A stretch of 5,245 nucleotides of DNA, taken from contig JAIUMB010000149.1 in the NCBI GenBank assembly GCA_022565745.1, forward strand, positions 1 through 5,245. Direction: 5' to 3'. The DNA comes from Cryomorphaceae bacterium (GTDB taxonomy: Bacteria; Bacteroidota; Bacteroidia; Flavobacteriales; Schleiferiaceae). A program made the position numbers and the translations under genes. The notes beneath the pieces were generated by a model. The model did not search any database. It saw only the letters and a program-made list of their open reading frames with translations, and was not told where the DNA came from. This document shows positions 1 through 5,245 of this stretch, piece after piece (position 1 is the first letter of the stretch; each line of letters opens with the position of its first letter).

Positions 1-419
1 CTGTTTTGCCGAGTGTGTTTGACGGCATCTTTAAAGCGAAAGGCTGTTTTCGCGGATTGACCAAAGTACACGTAATCCATAAGCAACATAGCTGTTCTTT
101 GGTCAATGGTGCGGATGGCCGTAAGTTCGTATGGGTGAACAATGGGGCCATAGCGTTTGATGTATTGCAAAATATTGTGTACTTGAAACGCATTTAAAAA
201 GGGTAGGAGTGACAGCGCTTCTTTATCGGTATTGTTGATGTTAATGCGGTTTTCCGTAAGCAGCTCAAGATTCTCTGCCAGTTGCATCAGGTCGATGCCT
301 TCATCGTCTGCAAACTCCGCAATGGACTCCAATTTCATTTCGGTGTCTATAGGCACCTGTGCAACAGCTGTTGTCAATATCAGCATAAAAACACCTGTAG
401 ACAGTGAATTGACGCGCAT
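1..419 (-). CDS. Exported helix-hairpin-helix (ComEA-like) domain protein, 3' end outside window
   Basis: Only the first 139 codons are visible; the frame is open to the left edge. The ATG at 419 lies 4 bp after the stop of the upstream barrel gene, so the pair is probably co-translated. Residues 1-21 form a signal peptide (hydrophobic run, then AVAQ, a cleavage pattern common in Bacteroidota). Residues 58-76 (RININNTDKEALSLLPFLN) are a typical HHH start, as in ComEA-type 'INiNtA..eeL..LP' motifs, followed by a helix with YIKRYG (86-91). A second unit with YELTAIRTID (97-106) follows. HHH motifs bind DNA non-specifically in ComEA and repair proteins. From memory, Bacteroidota encode long exported HHH proteins (about 600-750 residues) with a probable C-terminal beta-barrel, and this N-terminus fits that type. 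DNA binding at the envelope is inference; the C-terminal domain cannot be seen here. Confidence 0.8.
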   Translation of the reverse strand, partial: MRVNSLSTGVFMLILTTAVAQVPIDTEMKLESIAEFADDEGIDLMQLAENLELLTENRININNTDKEALSLLPFLNAFQVHNILQYIKRYGPIVHPYELTAIRTIDQRTAMLLMDYVYFGQSAKTAFRFKDAVKHTRQN

Positions 420-423
420 GATT

Positions 424-1227
424 TCACCATTTATACGATAGACTTATTGATGGGGTATAACCTAACATAGGTTGGTAAAGGCTTGCCAGATCCACGCGAA
501 AATCTTTCAATTTATAGCCAATGCCAAAACCATTGAGCTGAGGGTTGCTGCGAAAACCCGTACGGAAAAACAAAACGTCTTTTACACACCATTCTATGCC
601 CGCGCCTATAGAGATACTATAGACAGGAGAGTGGGAGGCATCAATATTCAATTGCAGTTGCTTTGAAAAGTGCCAACAACCACCAATACCCATATCATGG
701 CTAAGAGGGGTGTCGCCAAAAGGATGCGTGCTTTTTATGACGTTGCGAATGATTAATCCGGTGGAAAAGCGCTCGTGGTTTTGATAAAAAATGGAAAGAT
801 CTGGTAGAACTGCAACACCGCCTCCATAACCTTCAACATCTCCGGCGTGAAATAATCGAAGCGATACCGCAGCATGAATGTCTTCACCGAGCCTTTGCCG
901 ATAACTCAAGCCCATCTGACTCTCTGTAAATGAAGCAAACCCCGTATGTGCCAAAGTCATTCCGAGCACCCCACGCCCTATGTTAACCGAAGCGCCGATA
1001 AAGTGATGGGCCAATTTATTGATGTTGTGACGCATTTCTGTTCCGCTAAACACAACATTACCCTCCGCCGCCGCCGGATTGTGTAACAGGCTGTACGGAT
1101 TATTATTTGCGATCATATTTCTCCCCAATCCATTGCTTACCGCGTCGTGCTGCGCATGTGAAGTGATGACTTGTATAAACAAGTACATGAATAGTGAATT
1201 TCTGATGGTCGAGGCTGCTGTTTTCAT
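424..1227 (-). CDS. PorV/PorQ-like outer-membrane beta-barrel protein
   Basis: 267 residues. Residues 1-26 are a signal peptide ending SHAQ. The mature N-terminus carries GLGRNMIANNNPYSLLHNPA (33-52), which resembles the 'G.G.a..a......NPA' start of the FadL-fold PorV/PorQ group. The rest consists of short alternating amphipathic strands rich in Gly and aromatics (for example the GYGGGVAVLPDLSIF region and the GFGIGYKLKDFRVDLA region). The chain ends SLSYKW; a C-terminal aromatic residue is typical of outer-membrane barrels recognised by BamA. It is first in an operon with the HHH protein (4 bp gap) and has a good Bacteroidota promoter at 1285-1315. PorV works in type IX secretion as a shuttle/attachment protein, but this copy is short and I see no type IX genes nearby, so I assign only fold and location. 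The ATG at 1227 is supported by the signal peptide; Met14 would truncate it. Confidence 0.62.
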   Translation of the reverse strand: MKTAASTIRNSLFMYLFIQVITSHAQHDAVSNGLGRNMIANNNPYSLLHNPAAAEGNVVFSGTEMRHNINKLAHHFIGASVNIGRGVLGMTLAHTGFASFTESQMGLSYRQRLGEDIHAAVSLRLFHAGDVEGYGGGVAVLPDLSIFYQNHERFSTGLIIRNVIKSTHPFGDTPLSHDMGIGGCWHFSKQLQLNIDASHSPVYSISIGAGIEWCVKDVLFFRTGFRSNPQLNGFGIGYKLKDFRVDLASLYQPMLGYTPSISLSYKW

Positions 1228-1284
1228 GGATGCACATGTCGCTATTCATACGAACATAATATTGAATGAATGATATTACATGCA

Positions 1285-1315
1285 CAAAACTATAAAAACA
1301 GAATAGTCTTACAAA
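1285..1315 (-). promoter_or_regulatory. Bacteroidota-type sigma promoter for the barrel/HHH operon
   Basis: On the minus strand the -7 box TAGTTTTG (1285-1292) matches TAnnTTTG exactly. The -33 box TTTG (1312-1315) lies exactly 19 bp upstream. Both boxes and their spacing match the known consensus of the Bacteroidota housekeeping sigma factor. Transcription would start near 1278, giving a leader of about 50 nt before the ATG at 1227. This separates the 424-1227 and 1-419 operon from the ribF/LRR unit upstream. Confidence 0.75.
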
Positions 1316-1330
1316 AAATTAATGCTGTTT

Positions 1331-1350
1331 TAAACGATTGTAAACGTTTA
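1331..1350. promoter_or_regulatory. Possible operator: three TAAACG half-sites
   Basis: TAAACGATTGTAAACGTTTA holds TAAACG at 1331-1336 and 1341-1346, offset by 10 bp (one helical turn), plus an inverted copy at 1345-1350. The second and third copies make a perfect 10-bp palindrome, TAAACGTTTA (1341-1350). A palindrome centred on CG with an A-rich and a T-rich side resembles LacI-family operators (TGnAAnCGnTTnCA); here TG precedes the left side but CA is not present on the right. The cluster sits 15 bp upstream of the -33 box of the barrel/HHH promoter, where an activator or repressor could act. The regulator is unknown and chance is not excluded. Confidence 0.3.
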
Positions 1351-1420
1351 TCGATTTGTCAGAAAGAGGTTGGAAGTCTGGATTTATGGAAGGCAATATT
1401 GGCACATAGCACATTCTAGG

Positions 1421-1951
1421 CTATTTACAATTACACTGCCATGTAGCCTTTACCTCTGTATGGGGAAAGGCGTCGTGAATTTGCTGGGTTTGTCCCCTCG
1501 ATAAGCGGGTCATACGGATGTCGAGTTTTTTGATTTGATCCGACATGGTTAAAAACAGGGGGTGGATATATGAAATTTCACTGTTCCAAAGATCTAATGA
1601 TTCAAGTTTCTCTAGTTGTGTGATGGCTTCGGGTAACTCTTCCATCGGGTTTTTGCCCAATCGCAGGTATTTGACATTCTTGAGTATAATCCAAGCAGAA
1701 TCTGGAATGTGTTCGATTTTGTTGCCGTAGAGATCCAGCGAGTCAAGCTGTTTAAACAATGCCAATTCGGCAGGCAAGGACTTTAAGCGCGCACGTTTGA
1801 TAATTAAGTAGTTGGCGTCAGGGTTGGCCTCTGCCAATTCCGCTAAGTTGTCGAGTTGTTTTCTCTTAATTTTAAGCGTGTTTTGTCCATAAACTTCCGG
1901 ACTAAAACAGCTAATTAATACTAACATCAAAACGGTTTTCAAACAACGCAT
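1421..1951 (-). CDS. Small exported leucine-rich-repeat protein
   Basis: 176 residues from the ATG at 1951. A GTG at 1957 would add two residues and overlap the ribF stop as GTGA; I prefer the ATG because it gives a compact signal peptide (MRCLKTVLMLVLISCFSPEVYGQ). Cleavage may occur before Gln23, but L-I-S-C (12-15) also fits a lipobox, so it may be a lipoprotein anchored at Cys15. About five LRR units of roughly 23 residues follow, starting near 47, 69, 93, 116 and 140, with the pattern L..L.L..N.i..iP....L (for example LDSLDLYGNKIEHIP at 69-83). The last unit is degenerate. The tail ends in a Cys pair, WQCNCK. LRRs usually mediate protein binding; the partner is unknown. It directly follows ribF (2 nt after its stop), with no promoter seen between, so it is probably transcribed with ribF. 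I see no functional link to flavin synthesis. Confidence 0.85.
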   Translation of the reverse strand: MRCLKTVLMLVLISCFSPEVYGQNTLKIKRKQLDNLAELAEANPDANYLIIKRARLKSLPAELALFKQLDSLDLYGNKIEHIPDSAWIILKNVKYLRLGKNPMEELPEAITQLEKLESLDLWNSEISYIHPLFLTMSDQIKKLDIRMTRLSRGQTQQIHDAFPHTEVKATWQCNCK

Positions 1952-1953
1952 AA

Positions 1954-2895
1954 TCACAAATTTTTTAAAACACTCAGGGCTTGAGTTTTGTCTTTTTCCA
2001 ATTGACCTTTTAGTGCATCAAGATTATCGAATTTTTCCTCGTGGCGCAATGTTTTTATAAAAGACACTTCTAGTTCTTCCCCATATATGGATTCGTTGAA
2101 GTCAAACAAGTGCACCTCAATTGTGCGGAACCCTTCGCCAATGGTCGGTTTGTTACCAATGTTACACATACCCAAAAGCAATTGATTTTCTGGTTGATGC
2201 AAACGTTTTACCCGAACGGCAAAAACGCCATTGCCGGGAATGAGTTTGTTGAGATCGCTCACAACAATATTGGCAGTAGGGAAGGAAATGCTCCTGCCAA
2301 TTTGTTTGCCTTGAACCACTTTACCTCTAATGCGGTAGTGATAGCCCAGCCACTCTTCTGCTTTATCAACCTTGCCTTCAATAAGTGCCTGACGGATTTT
2401 TGTTGAACTTACCGTTACATCATCGAGCTCTTGGGCAGGGATTTCTTCTACACTAAATCCGTAGGTAGATGCACTTTTTTTTAAGTTCTCAAAACTGCCT
2501 TCACGATTTTTTCCAAAGTGATGATCATAACCAATGACCAGTTTTTTTGCGCCAATTTTATCAACCAGTAACTGCTGAATAAAGGTCTCTGAATCGGTTT
2601 GACTAAACGATTTGGTAAAAGGGTGAATGATCAAATGGTCGAGACCGGTTTTTTGCAACAGTTCAATCTTTTCTTCCAATGTACAAAGAAGCTTAATGTT
2701 GGATGAAGGCTGCAAAACAATCCTCGGATGGGGGTTGAAGGTGAGTAACACACTTTCTCCTTGGCATTCTTTAGCGATGCGAATGAGCCGATTAAGTATG
2801 GTTCGGTGCCCAAAGTGGACGCCGTCAAACGTTCCTGTGGTAAGAACAACGTTGTTAACTCGAGTAAATTCTTCAATGGAGTGATATACCTTCAC
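1954..2895 (-). CDS. ribF: Bifunctional riboflavin kinase / FAD synthetase
   Basis: Makes FMN from riboflavin plus ATP and then FAD from FMN plus ATP, in the cytoplasm. From the GTG at 2895 the protein has 313 residues, the usual RibF length, and begins MKVYHSIEEF. The N-terminal adenylyltransferase domain has TFDGVHFGH at 22-30 (nucleotidyltransferase HxGH, 27-30), FNPHP at 53-57, GYDHHFGKNREG at 122-133 and the VSSTKIR motif at 162-168. The C-terminal flavokinase domain has GKQIGRSISFPTAN at 196-209 (the G.xxGR..sFPTAN ATP/Mg site), then GNGVFAVRV, GMCNIGNKPTIG and a YGEELEVSFIKTLRHEEKF segment with the conserved acidic residues. The frame stays open upstream to a GTG at 2970, but those 25 residues do not look like RibF, and a -7-like box at 2913-2920 lies inside them. 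The gene is transcribed divergently from the gene at 3033 and leads into the LRR gene. Confidence 0.97.
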   Translation of the reverse strand: MKVYHSIEEFTRVNNVVLTTGTFDGVHFGHRTILNRLIRIAKECQGESVLLTFNPHPRIVLQPSSNIKLLCTLEEKIELLQKTGLDHLIIHPFTKSFSQTDSETFIQQLLVDKIGAKKLVIGYDHHFGKNREGSFENLKKSASTYGFSVEEIPAQELDDVTVSSTKIRQALIEGKVDKAEEWLGYHYRIRGKVVQGKQIGRSISFPTANIVVSDLNKLIPGNGVFAVRVKRLHQPENQLLLGMCNIGNKPTIGEGFRTIEVHLFDFNESIYGEELEVSFIKTLRHEEKFDNLDALKGQLEKDKTQALSVLKNL

Positions 2896-2912
2896 GGTCA
2901 ATTGCTTTTGTG

Positions 2913-2920
2913 CAAAAATA
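2913..2920 (-). promoter_or_regulatory. Probable -7 box of the ribF promoter
   Basis: TATTTTTG on the minus strand matches TAnnTTTG exactly and ends 17 bp before the GTG at 2895, implying a very short leader of about 10 nt. No TTTG is present 19 bp upstream, so the -33 box is weak or absent. The position supports the GTG at 2895 as the ribF start rather than the GTG at 2970. Confidence 0.45.
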
Positions 2921-3019
2921 GGGCAGCGGACTGAGCATTCCATGGAGCATTTTACATGATGACGGACCACTTACGGGATGGCCCAATTGCGAACTTAATT
3001 TGTGGGTATTATTTTAGCC

Positions 3020-3029
3020 AAAAAAAAAA
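3020..3029 (+). repeat. A10 homopolymer just before a start codon
   Basis: Ten consecutive A's end 3 nt before the ATG at 3033. A-rich leaders favour translation in Bacteroidota, which lack strong Shine-Dalgarno use. A tract this long can also change length by slippage and could tune expression of the 3033 gene; it lies outside the coding frame, so it would not cause a frameshift. Confidence 0.6.
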
Positions 3030-3032
3030 CAC

Positions 3033-3890
3033 ATGAAGTTAGGAAAGACATTTGTTCGTTCCATGGTAAGGGAAGTGGGCAGGAATTACGGTAAAGCCAT
3101 TTCCAATCACATGCTGGGCGACAAGCACTCTACGCCTTACAGAAGAGTCGGGCAAAGTGGAGGTGTAGCAGCCCAGCCTCAGTATACCGCAGGTTCATCG
3201 GCGCGCAAGCGCATGAGTAAGCTGGACAAAGAAATTCGCGATTTCACAAGAAAAACCACCGAACGATCTACCGTGTCACAAGCGTTAAACGTATACGACG
3301 CCTATTTTGAAGAGGTAGAAGAAGCCAGAAGAAATGGAGGCGCCATAGATCTTGCTGAAGCCATGTTTTTGGTAGAAAAAAGTCATGATGTACGCCGCCT
3401 GATTTTGAATTCCATTGAGCAATTGCAAATACTACGCAAAACAGACAATGTGCCCTTGTTGGAGGAAAAGGCTGAAGATGTCCAGGTTTTTGTTGACGGC
3501 ATTGATGAGGCTTTGCGAGAAAAGCTCGACGAATTTGCTGATGCACCGGAGGTCGCTCATAAAAACGCTAAGTCTCCTTTGCTTATGGCTGTTCTTTCGC
3601 TTGTAGGACTGGGAGAAGCCTATTTTCATGGCGACATCAAAGCCTCAAAAGCATACGTACAGTTCTCAGCTTGGCTCGTGGTGGTATTGACTATTGCATT
3701 TTCCGCCATCAGCGATAATGGAGATGTGCTAAGCAATTTGGCCATTACGGGGTACTTTATCATATATGTGTTGTTTTTTTCATGGCGCCCCGCCAAAAAA
3801 CAAGAACAAAAAATCGAGCAAACCCGGGCAAAACAACGTGAATTGGCACTCATGGAGGAAAATATTCGGGCGGTTTTGAAGGAGATGTAG
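3033..3890 (+). CDS. Uncharacterised protein with basic N-terminus, helical middle and two C-terminal membrane segments
   Basis: 285 residues; I cannot assign a function. The ATG at 3033 follows a run of ten A's and has no Shine-Dalgarno site, normal for this phylum. There is no signal peptide: residues 1-25 (K, R, G and N rich, with VREVGRNYGKAISN at 12-25) are basic and look conserved rather than exported. Residues 26-60 are low-complexity and probably disordered. Residues 61-170 are strongly charged and helical, with Glu/Lys-rich stretches suggesting a coiled coil or helical bundle. Two hydrophobic segments, about 208-226 and 232-250, are joined by a short SDNGD turn, forming a probable membrane hairpin; 183-198 is a weaker hydrophobic stretch. 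The tail (252-285) is again a charged helix rich in K, Q, E and R. The likely topology places both the large N-terminal domain and the tail in the cytoplasm. It is transcribed divergently from ribF. Confidence 0.85.
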   Translation: MKLGKTFVRSMVREVGRNYGKAISNHMLGDKHSTPYRRVGQSGGVAAQPQYTAGSSARKRMSKLDKEIRDFTRKTTERSTVSQALNVYDAYFEEVEEARRNGGAIDLAEAMFLVEKSHDVRRLILNSIEQLQILRKTDNVPLLEEKAEDVQVFVDGIDEALREKLDEFADAPEVAHKNAKSPLLMAVLSLVGLGEAYFHGDIKASKAYVQFSAWLVVVLTIAFSAISDNGDVLSNLAITGYFIIYVLFFSWRPAKKQEQKIEQTRAKQRELALMEENIRAVLKEM

Positions 3891-3900
3891 TTAGTAATGG

Positions 3901-3912
3901 TTTTAAGAAGTC
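3901..3912 (+). repeat. 12-bp direct repeat, left copy
   Basis: TTTTAAGAAGTC occurs here, 53 bp before the ATG at 3965, and again at 4667-4678, 49 bp after that gene's stop. The two copies thus bracket the NG-repeat protein gene. Roughly one 12-bp match is expected by chance in an AT-rich window of this size, so this may be coincidence. Confidence 0.3.
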
Positions 3913-3964
3913 GGTGTGTTGGGTTTTAATGGTGCCTTTTATGAGCTGTAACTATGAATAGGTG

Positions 3965-4618
3965 ATGAAAGTGTTTGTTTTTTTACTTGTTTTGTTTATT
4001 GGACATTCAACCTTTGGACAAACCCGTTGGCTCCTATGGACGCATCACGATTCGTTTACTGATAAAATAAATGGATTATCTTTAGGTATTGGTATTTATT
4101 TGGAGAAGGAAACGAATGTTAACGGGATTAAAGTAGACATTCCTGGTCTGGGTATGTTTGTGCCCGCTGGTGTTGGCTCTGACCCCTATGTTTTAAGTAA
4201 CGACAGCTTAAGTTTGGCCATTCACGAATCAAAGTCGGATTCCCTAAAAGCTGAAAAAAAGCTTATGACTAAAACCAACGGATTGTATGTTTCGGGGTTT
4301 GGAGATGTTGAAGAAATGGTGAATGGTATTGCGGTTCATCCAATTGGAGGAAAAGTTGAAGTCATAAATGGCATCTCTTTGTTTGGTATAATTGGCTTTA
4401 TTTCTCAAAATAATGGATTGACGGTTACTGCATTTATATCATCATGCAGACATTCTAACGGTTTGATTATATCAGGTTTTTTTAATCAAGCCGTTGAGAT
4501 GAACGGGGTTCAAATTGGTCTTTTTAATAAGTCCATAAAAACCAAGGGGTTTCAGTTTGGGTTGTGGAATACAAACGAGAAAAGAAGTTTACCATTTGTT
4601 AATTGGAATTTTAGATGA
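3965..4618 (+). CDS. Secreted NG-repeat protein, LA_2272-type surface-repeat family
   Basis: 217 residues from the ATG at 3965; an adjoining GTG at 3962 would add one residue and is less likely. Residues 1-19 (MKVFVFLLVLFIGHSTFGQ) are a signal peptide. Asn-Gly pairs sit at 36, 53, 105, 120, 135, 150, 165 and 180, the last six spaced by exactly 15 residues, followed by KG at 194. Each unit reads roughly NG(L/I/V)-x-hydrophobic-x-G-(F/L/I), suggesting one strand plus turn per repeat. The end, GFQFGLWNTNEKRSLPFVNWNF (195-216), is the conserved closing segment that I associate with the LA_2272-type family, first named from Leptospira and common in Bacteroidota. A non-repeat Ser/Lys-rich insert lies at 70-103. 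Location is probably outer membrane or surface; function is unknown. It looks more AT-rich than ribF, by eye. No convincing promoter is seen, so it may be read from the 3033 gene, 74 bp upstream. Confidence 0.85.
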   Translation: MKVFVFLLVLFIGHSTFGQTRWLLWTHHDSFTDKINGLSLGIGIYLEKETNVNGIKVDIPGLGMFVPAGVGSDPYVLSNDSLSLAIHESKSDSLKAEKKLMTKTNGLYVSGFGDVEEMVNGIAVHPIGGKVEVINGISLFGIIGFISQNNGLTVTAFISSCRHSNGLIISGFFNQAVEMNGVQIGLFNKSIKTKGFQFGLWNTNEKRSLPFVNWNFR

Positions 4619-4643
4619 TGTATTTATACTCAAACGTTAAGCA

Positions 4644-4657
4644 TTAAAAATTTTTAA
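4644..4657. repeat. 14-bp AT palindrome in the convergent intergenic gap
   Basis: TTAAAAATTTTTAA is a perfect palindrome between two convergent genes (stops at 4618 and 4733). An A-run followed by a T-run is a weak hairpin with no GC, so it is at best a poor bidirectional terminator. It may simply reflect an AT-rich spacer. Confidence 0.25.
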
Positions 4658-4666
4658 GTTCTTTAA

Positions 4667-4678
4667 TTTTAAGAAGTC
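4667..4678 (+). repeat. 12-bp direct repeat, right copy
   Basis: Second copy of TTTTAAGAAGTC (see 3901-3912). Its AGAAGTC part is immediately repeated at 4679-4685, giving a short tandem duplication (4672-4685) followed by TTCT, so AGAAG can pair with CTTCT. Significance is uncertain. Confidence 0.3.
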
Positions 4679-4732
4679 AGAAGTCTTCTCTGCATCCTTA
4701 ACGCCAAACGATAAATGCTGAGCGAAGCGTCC

Positions 4733-5245
4733 TCACATCCCTTCATCTGCTTTCGGTAATCCCTTTTTCGACTTGACTCCAAGTTCTTTCAACATCTCCG
4801 CTTGCCTAATCAAACTCCCATTCCCGGTTTTTAATCGCTGCATGGCCTGTTGATGACTCTCCTTTGCTTTGTCCAGCTGATCGCCTACATCGATTAATGA
4901 CTCTACAAACAGCGCAAGTTTATCCAGCAACTTTTCTCCTCTCTCTGCAATCGCCTCCGCATTCCTGTTTTGGTGTTCACGCTTCCATAGGTCTTCAATG
5001 AGCTTAAGCGCTGCGATTAAGTTGGTGGGTGAAATCAATAGTATGCGCTTACTGTAGGCGTATTTCCAAAGATTCTTGTCGTGCTTTAAGGCCTCGATGT
5101 AAGCGGGCTCATTGGGTACAAACATCATAACGAAATCAAGGCTGCTGGTATGCGCTTGGTAATTTTTATCTGCCAAATCGTCGATGTGATTGCGCATGGA
5201 CTGAAGGTGTGCGTTGAGATGCTTCTGCTGTTCGTCGGGATCGTC
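4733..5245 (-). CDS. rmuC: DNA recombination protein RmuC, C-terminal part (start outside window)
   Basis: 170 codons before the stop are visible and the frame is open to the right edge; the Met at 5197 is internal, not the start. Diagnostic RmuC core motifs, numbered from the right edge: SLDFVMMFVPNEPAYIEAL (35-53), NLWKYAYSKRILLISPTNLIAAL (58-80, the 'K.I.LvSPttLla.L' block), WKREHQNRNAEAIAERG (87-103), then LLDKLALFVESLIDVGDQLDKA, the SHQQAMQRLKTGNGSLIRQAE block and LKELGVKSKK. RmuC is a membrane-anchored coiled-coil protein with a PD-(D/E)XK-like nuclease fold that limits inversions at short inverted repeats. The N-terminal membrane anchor and coiled coil lie outside the window. The tail is short and charged. 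It is convergent with the NG-repeat gene, with a 114-bp gap between the stops. Confidence 0.95.
   Translation of the reverse strand, partial: DDPDEQQKHLNAHLQSMRNHIDDLADKNYQAHTSSLDFVMMFVPNEPAYIEALKHDKNLWKYAYSKRILLISPTNLIAALKLIEDLWKREHQNRNAEAIAERGEKLLDKLALFVESLIDVGDQLDKAKESHQQAMQRLKTGNGSLIRQAEMLKELGVKSKKGLPKADEGM

Noticed and set aside
232..666. Plus-strand open frames opposite the HHH and barrel genes
   Set aside because: Low-complexity Ser-rich or featureless translations, antisense to genes with clear signal peptides and domains.
1103..1285. 60-codon minus-strand frame across the barrel gene's start
   Set aside because: It covers the promoter leader and the signal-peptide region in another frame and has no family features.
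2110..2406. 98-codon plus-strand open frame
   Set aside because: It lies wholly antisense to ribF's conserved flavokinase region, with no recognisable domain or promoter; a shadow frame.
2896..2970. N-terminal extension of RibF from a GTG at 2970
   Set aside because: The extra 25 residues are Cys-rich and unlike RibF, a -7-like promoter box falls inside them, and starting at 2895 gives the normal family length.
2995..3002. TTAATTTG as a -7 box for the 3033 gene
   Set aside because: It mismatches the TA of TAnnTTTG and has no TTTG 19 bp upstream; too weak to call, although its position is reasonable.
2896..3032. FMN riboswitch between ribF and the divergent gene
   Set aside because: The ribF leader appears to be only about 10 nt and none of the conserved FMN aptamer segments are visible.
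4712..4732. GCTGAGCGAAGCG-like stretch next to the rmuC stop as a dispersed intergenic repeat
   Set aside because: It resembles repeat fragments seen in Bacteroidota spacers, but there is only one copy here and no clear hairpin; it cannot be supported from this window.

Overview
The window looks like a chromosomal segment from a Bacteroidota genome. The main evidence is a near-perfect Bacteroidota promoter (TTTG, 19 bp, TAnnTTTG) at 1285-1315, start sites preceded by A-rich leaders instead of Shine-Dalgarno sequences, and several protein types common in that phylum: a secreted helix-hairpin-helix (HHH) protein, a PorV/PorQ-like barrel, small exported LRR proteins and NG-repeat surface proteins. 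Base composition is moderate. I cannot place it confidently below phylum level.

Layout from left to right. (a) 1-1227, minus strand: a two-gene operon with a PorV/PorQ-like outer-membrane beta-barrel protein (424-1227), followed after 4 bp by an exported HHH (ComEA-like) protein that runs off the left edge (1-419). The operon has its own promoter, and a cluster of TAAACG half-sites lies just upstream. (b) 1421-2895, minus strand: ribF (FAD synthetase/riboflavin kinase) followed directly by a small exported leucine-rich-repeat protein whose start sits at the ribF stop codon. (c) 3033-3890, plus strand, divergent from ribF: an unrecognised protein with a basic N-terminus, a long helical middle and two C-terminal membrane segments. 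(d) 3965-4618, plus strand: a secreted protein built from NG-containing repeats with an exact 15-residue period, resembling the LA_2272-type surface-repeat family. (e) 4733-5245, minus strand: the C-terminal part of RmuC, convergent with (d) and cut by the right edge.

The only well-understood enzymes are RibF (FMN/FAD synthesis) and RmuC (limits DNA inversions/rearrangement). Three of the other four genes encode exported proteins, so much of the window is cell-envelope biology. I see no mobile element, CRISPR array, RNA gene or defence system. The most noteworthy items are the barrel plus HHH operon, the strict 15-residue repeat protein, and the uncharacterised membrane protein divergent from ribF. 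No stretch longer than 300 bp lacks a gene; the largest gaps are 1228-1420 and 2896-3032.
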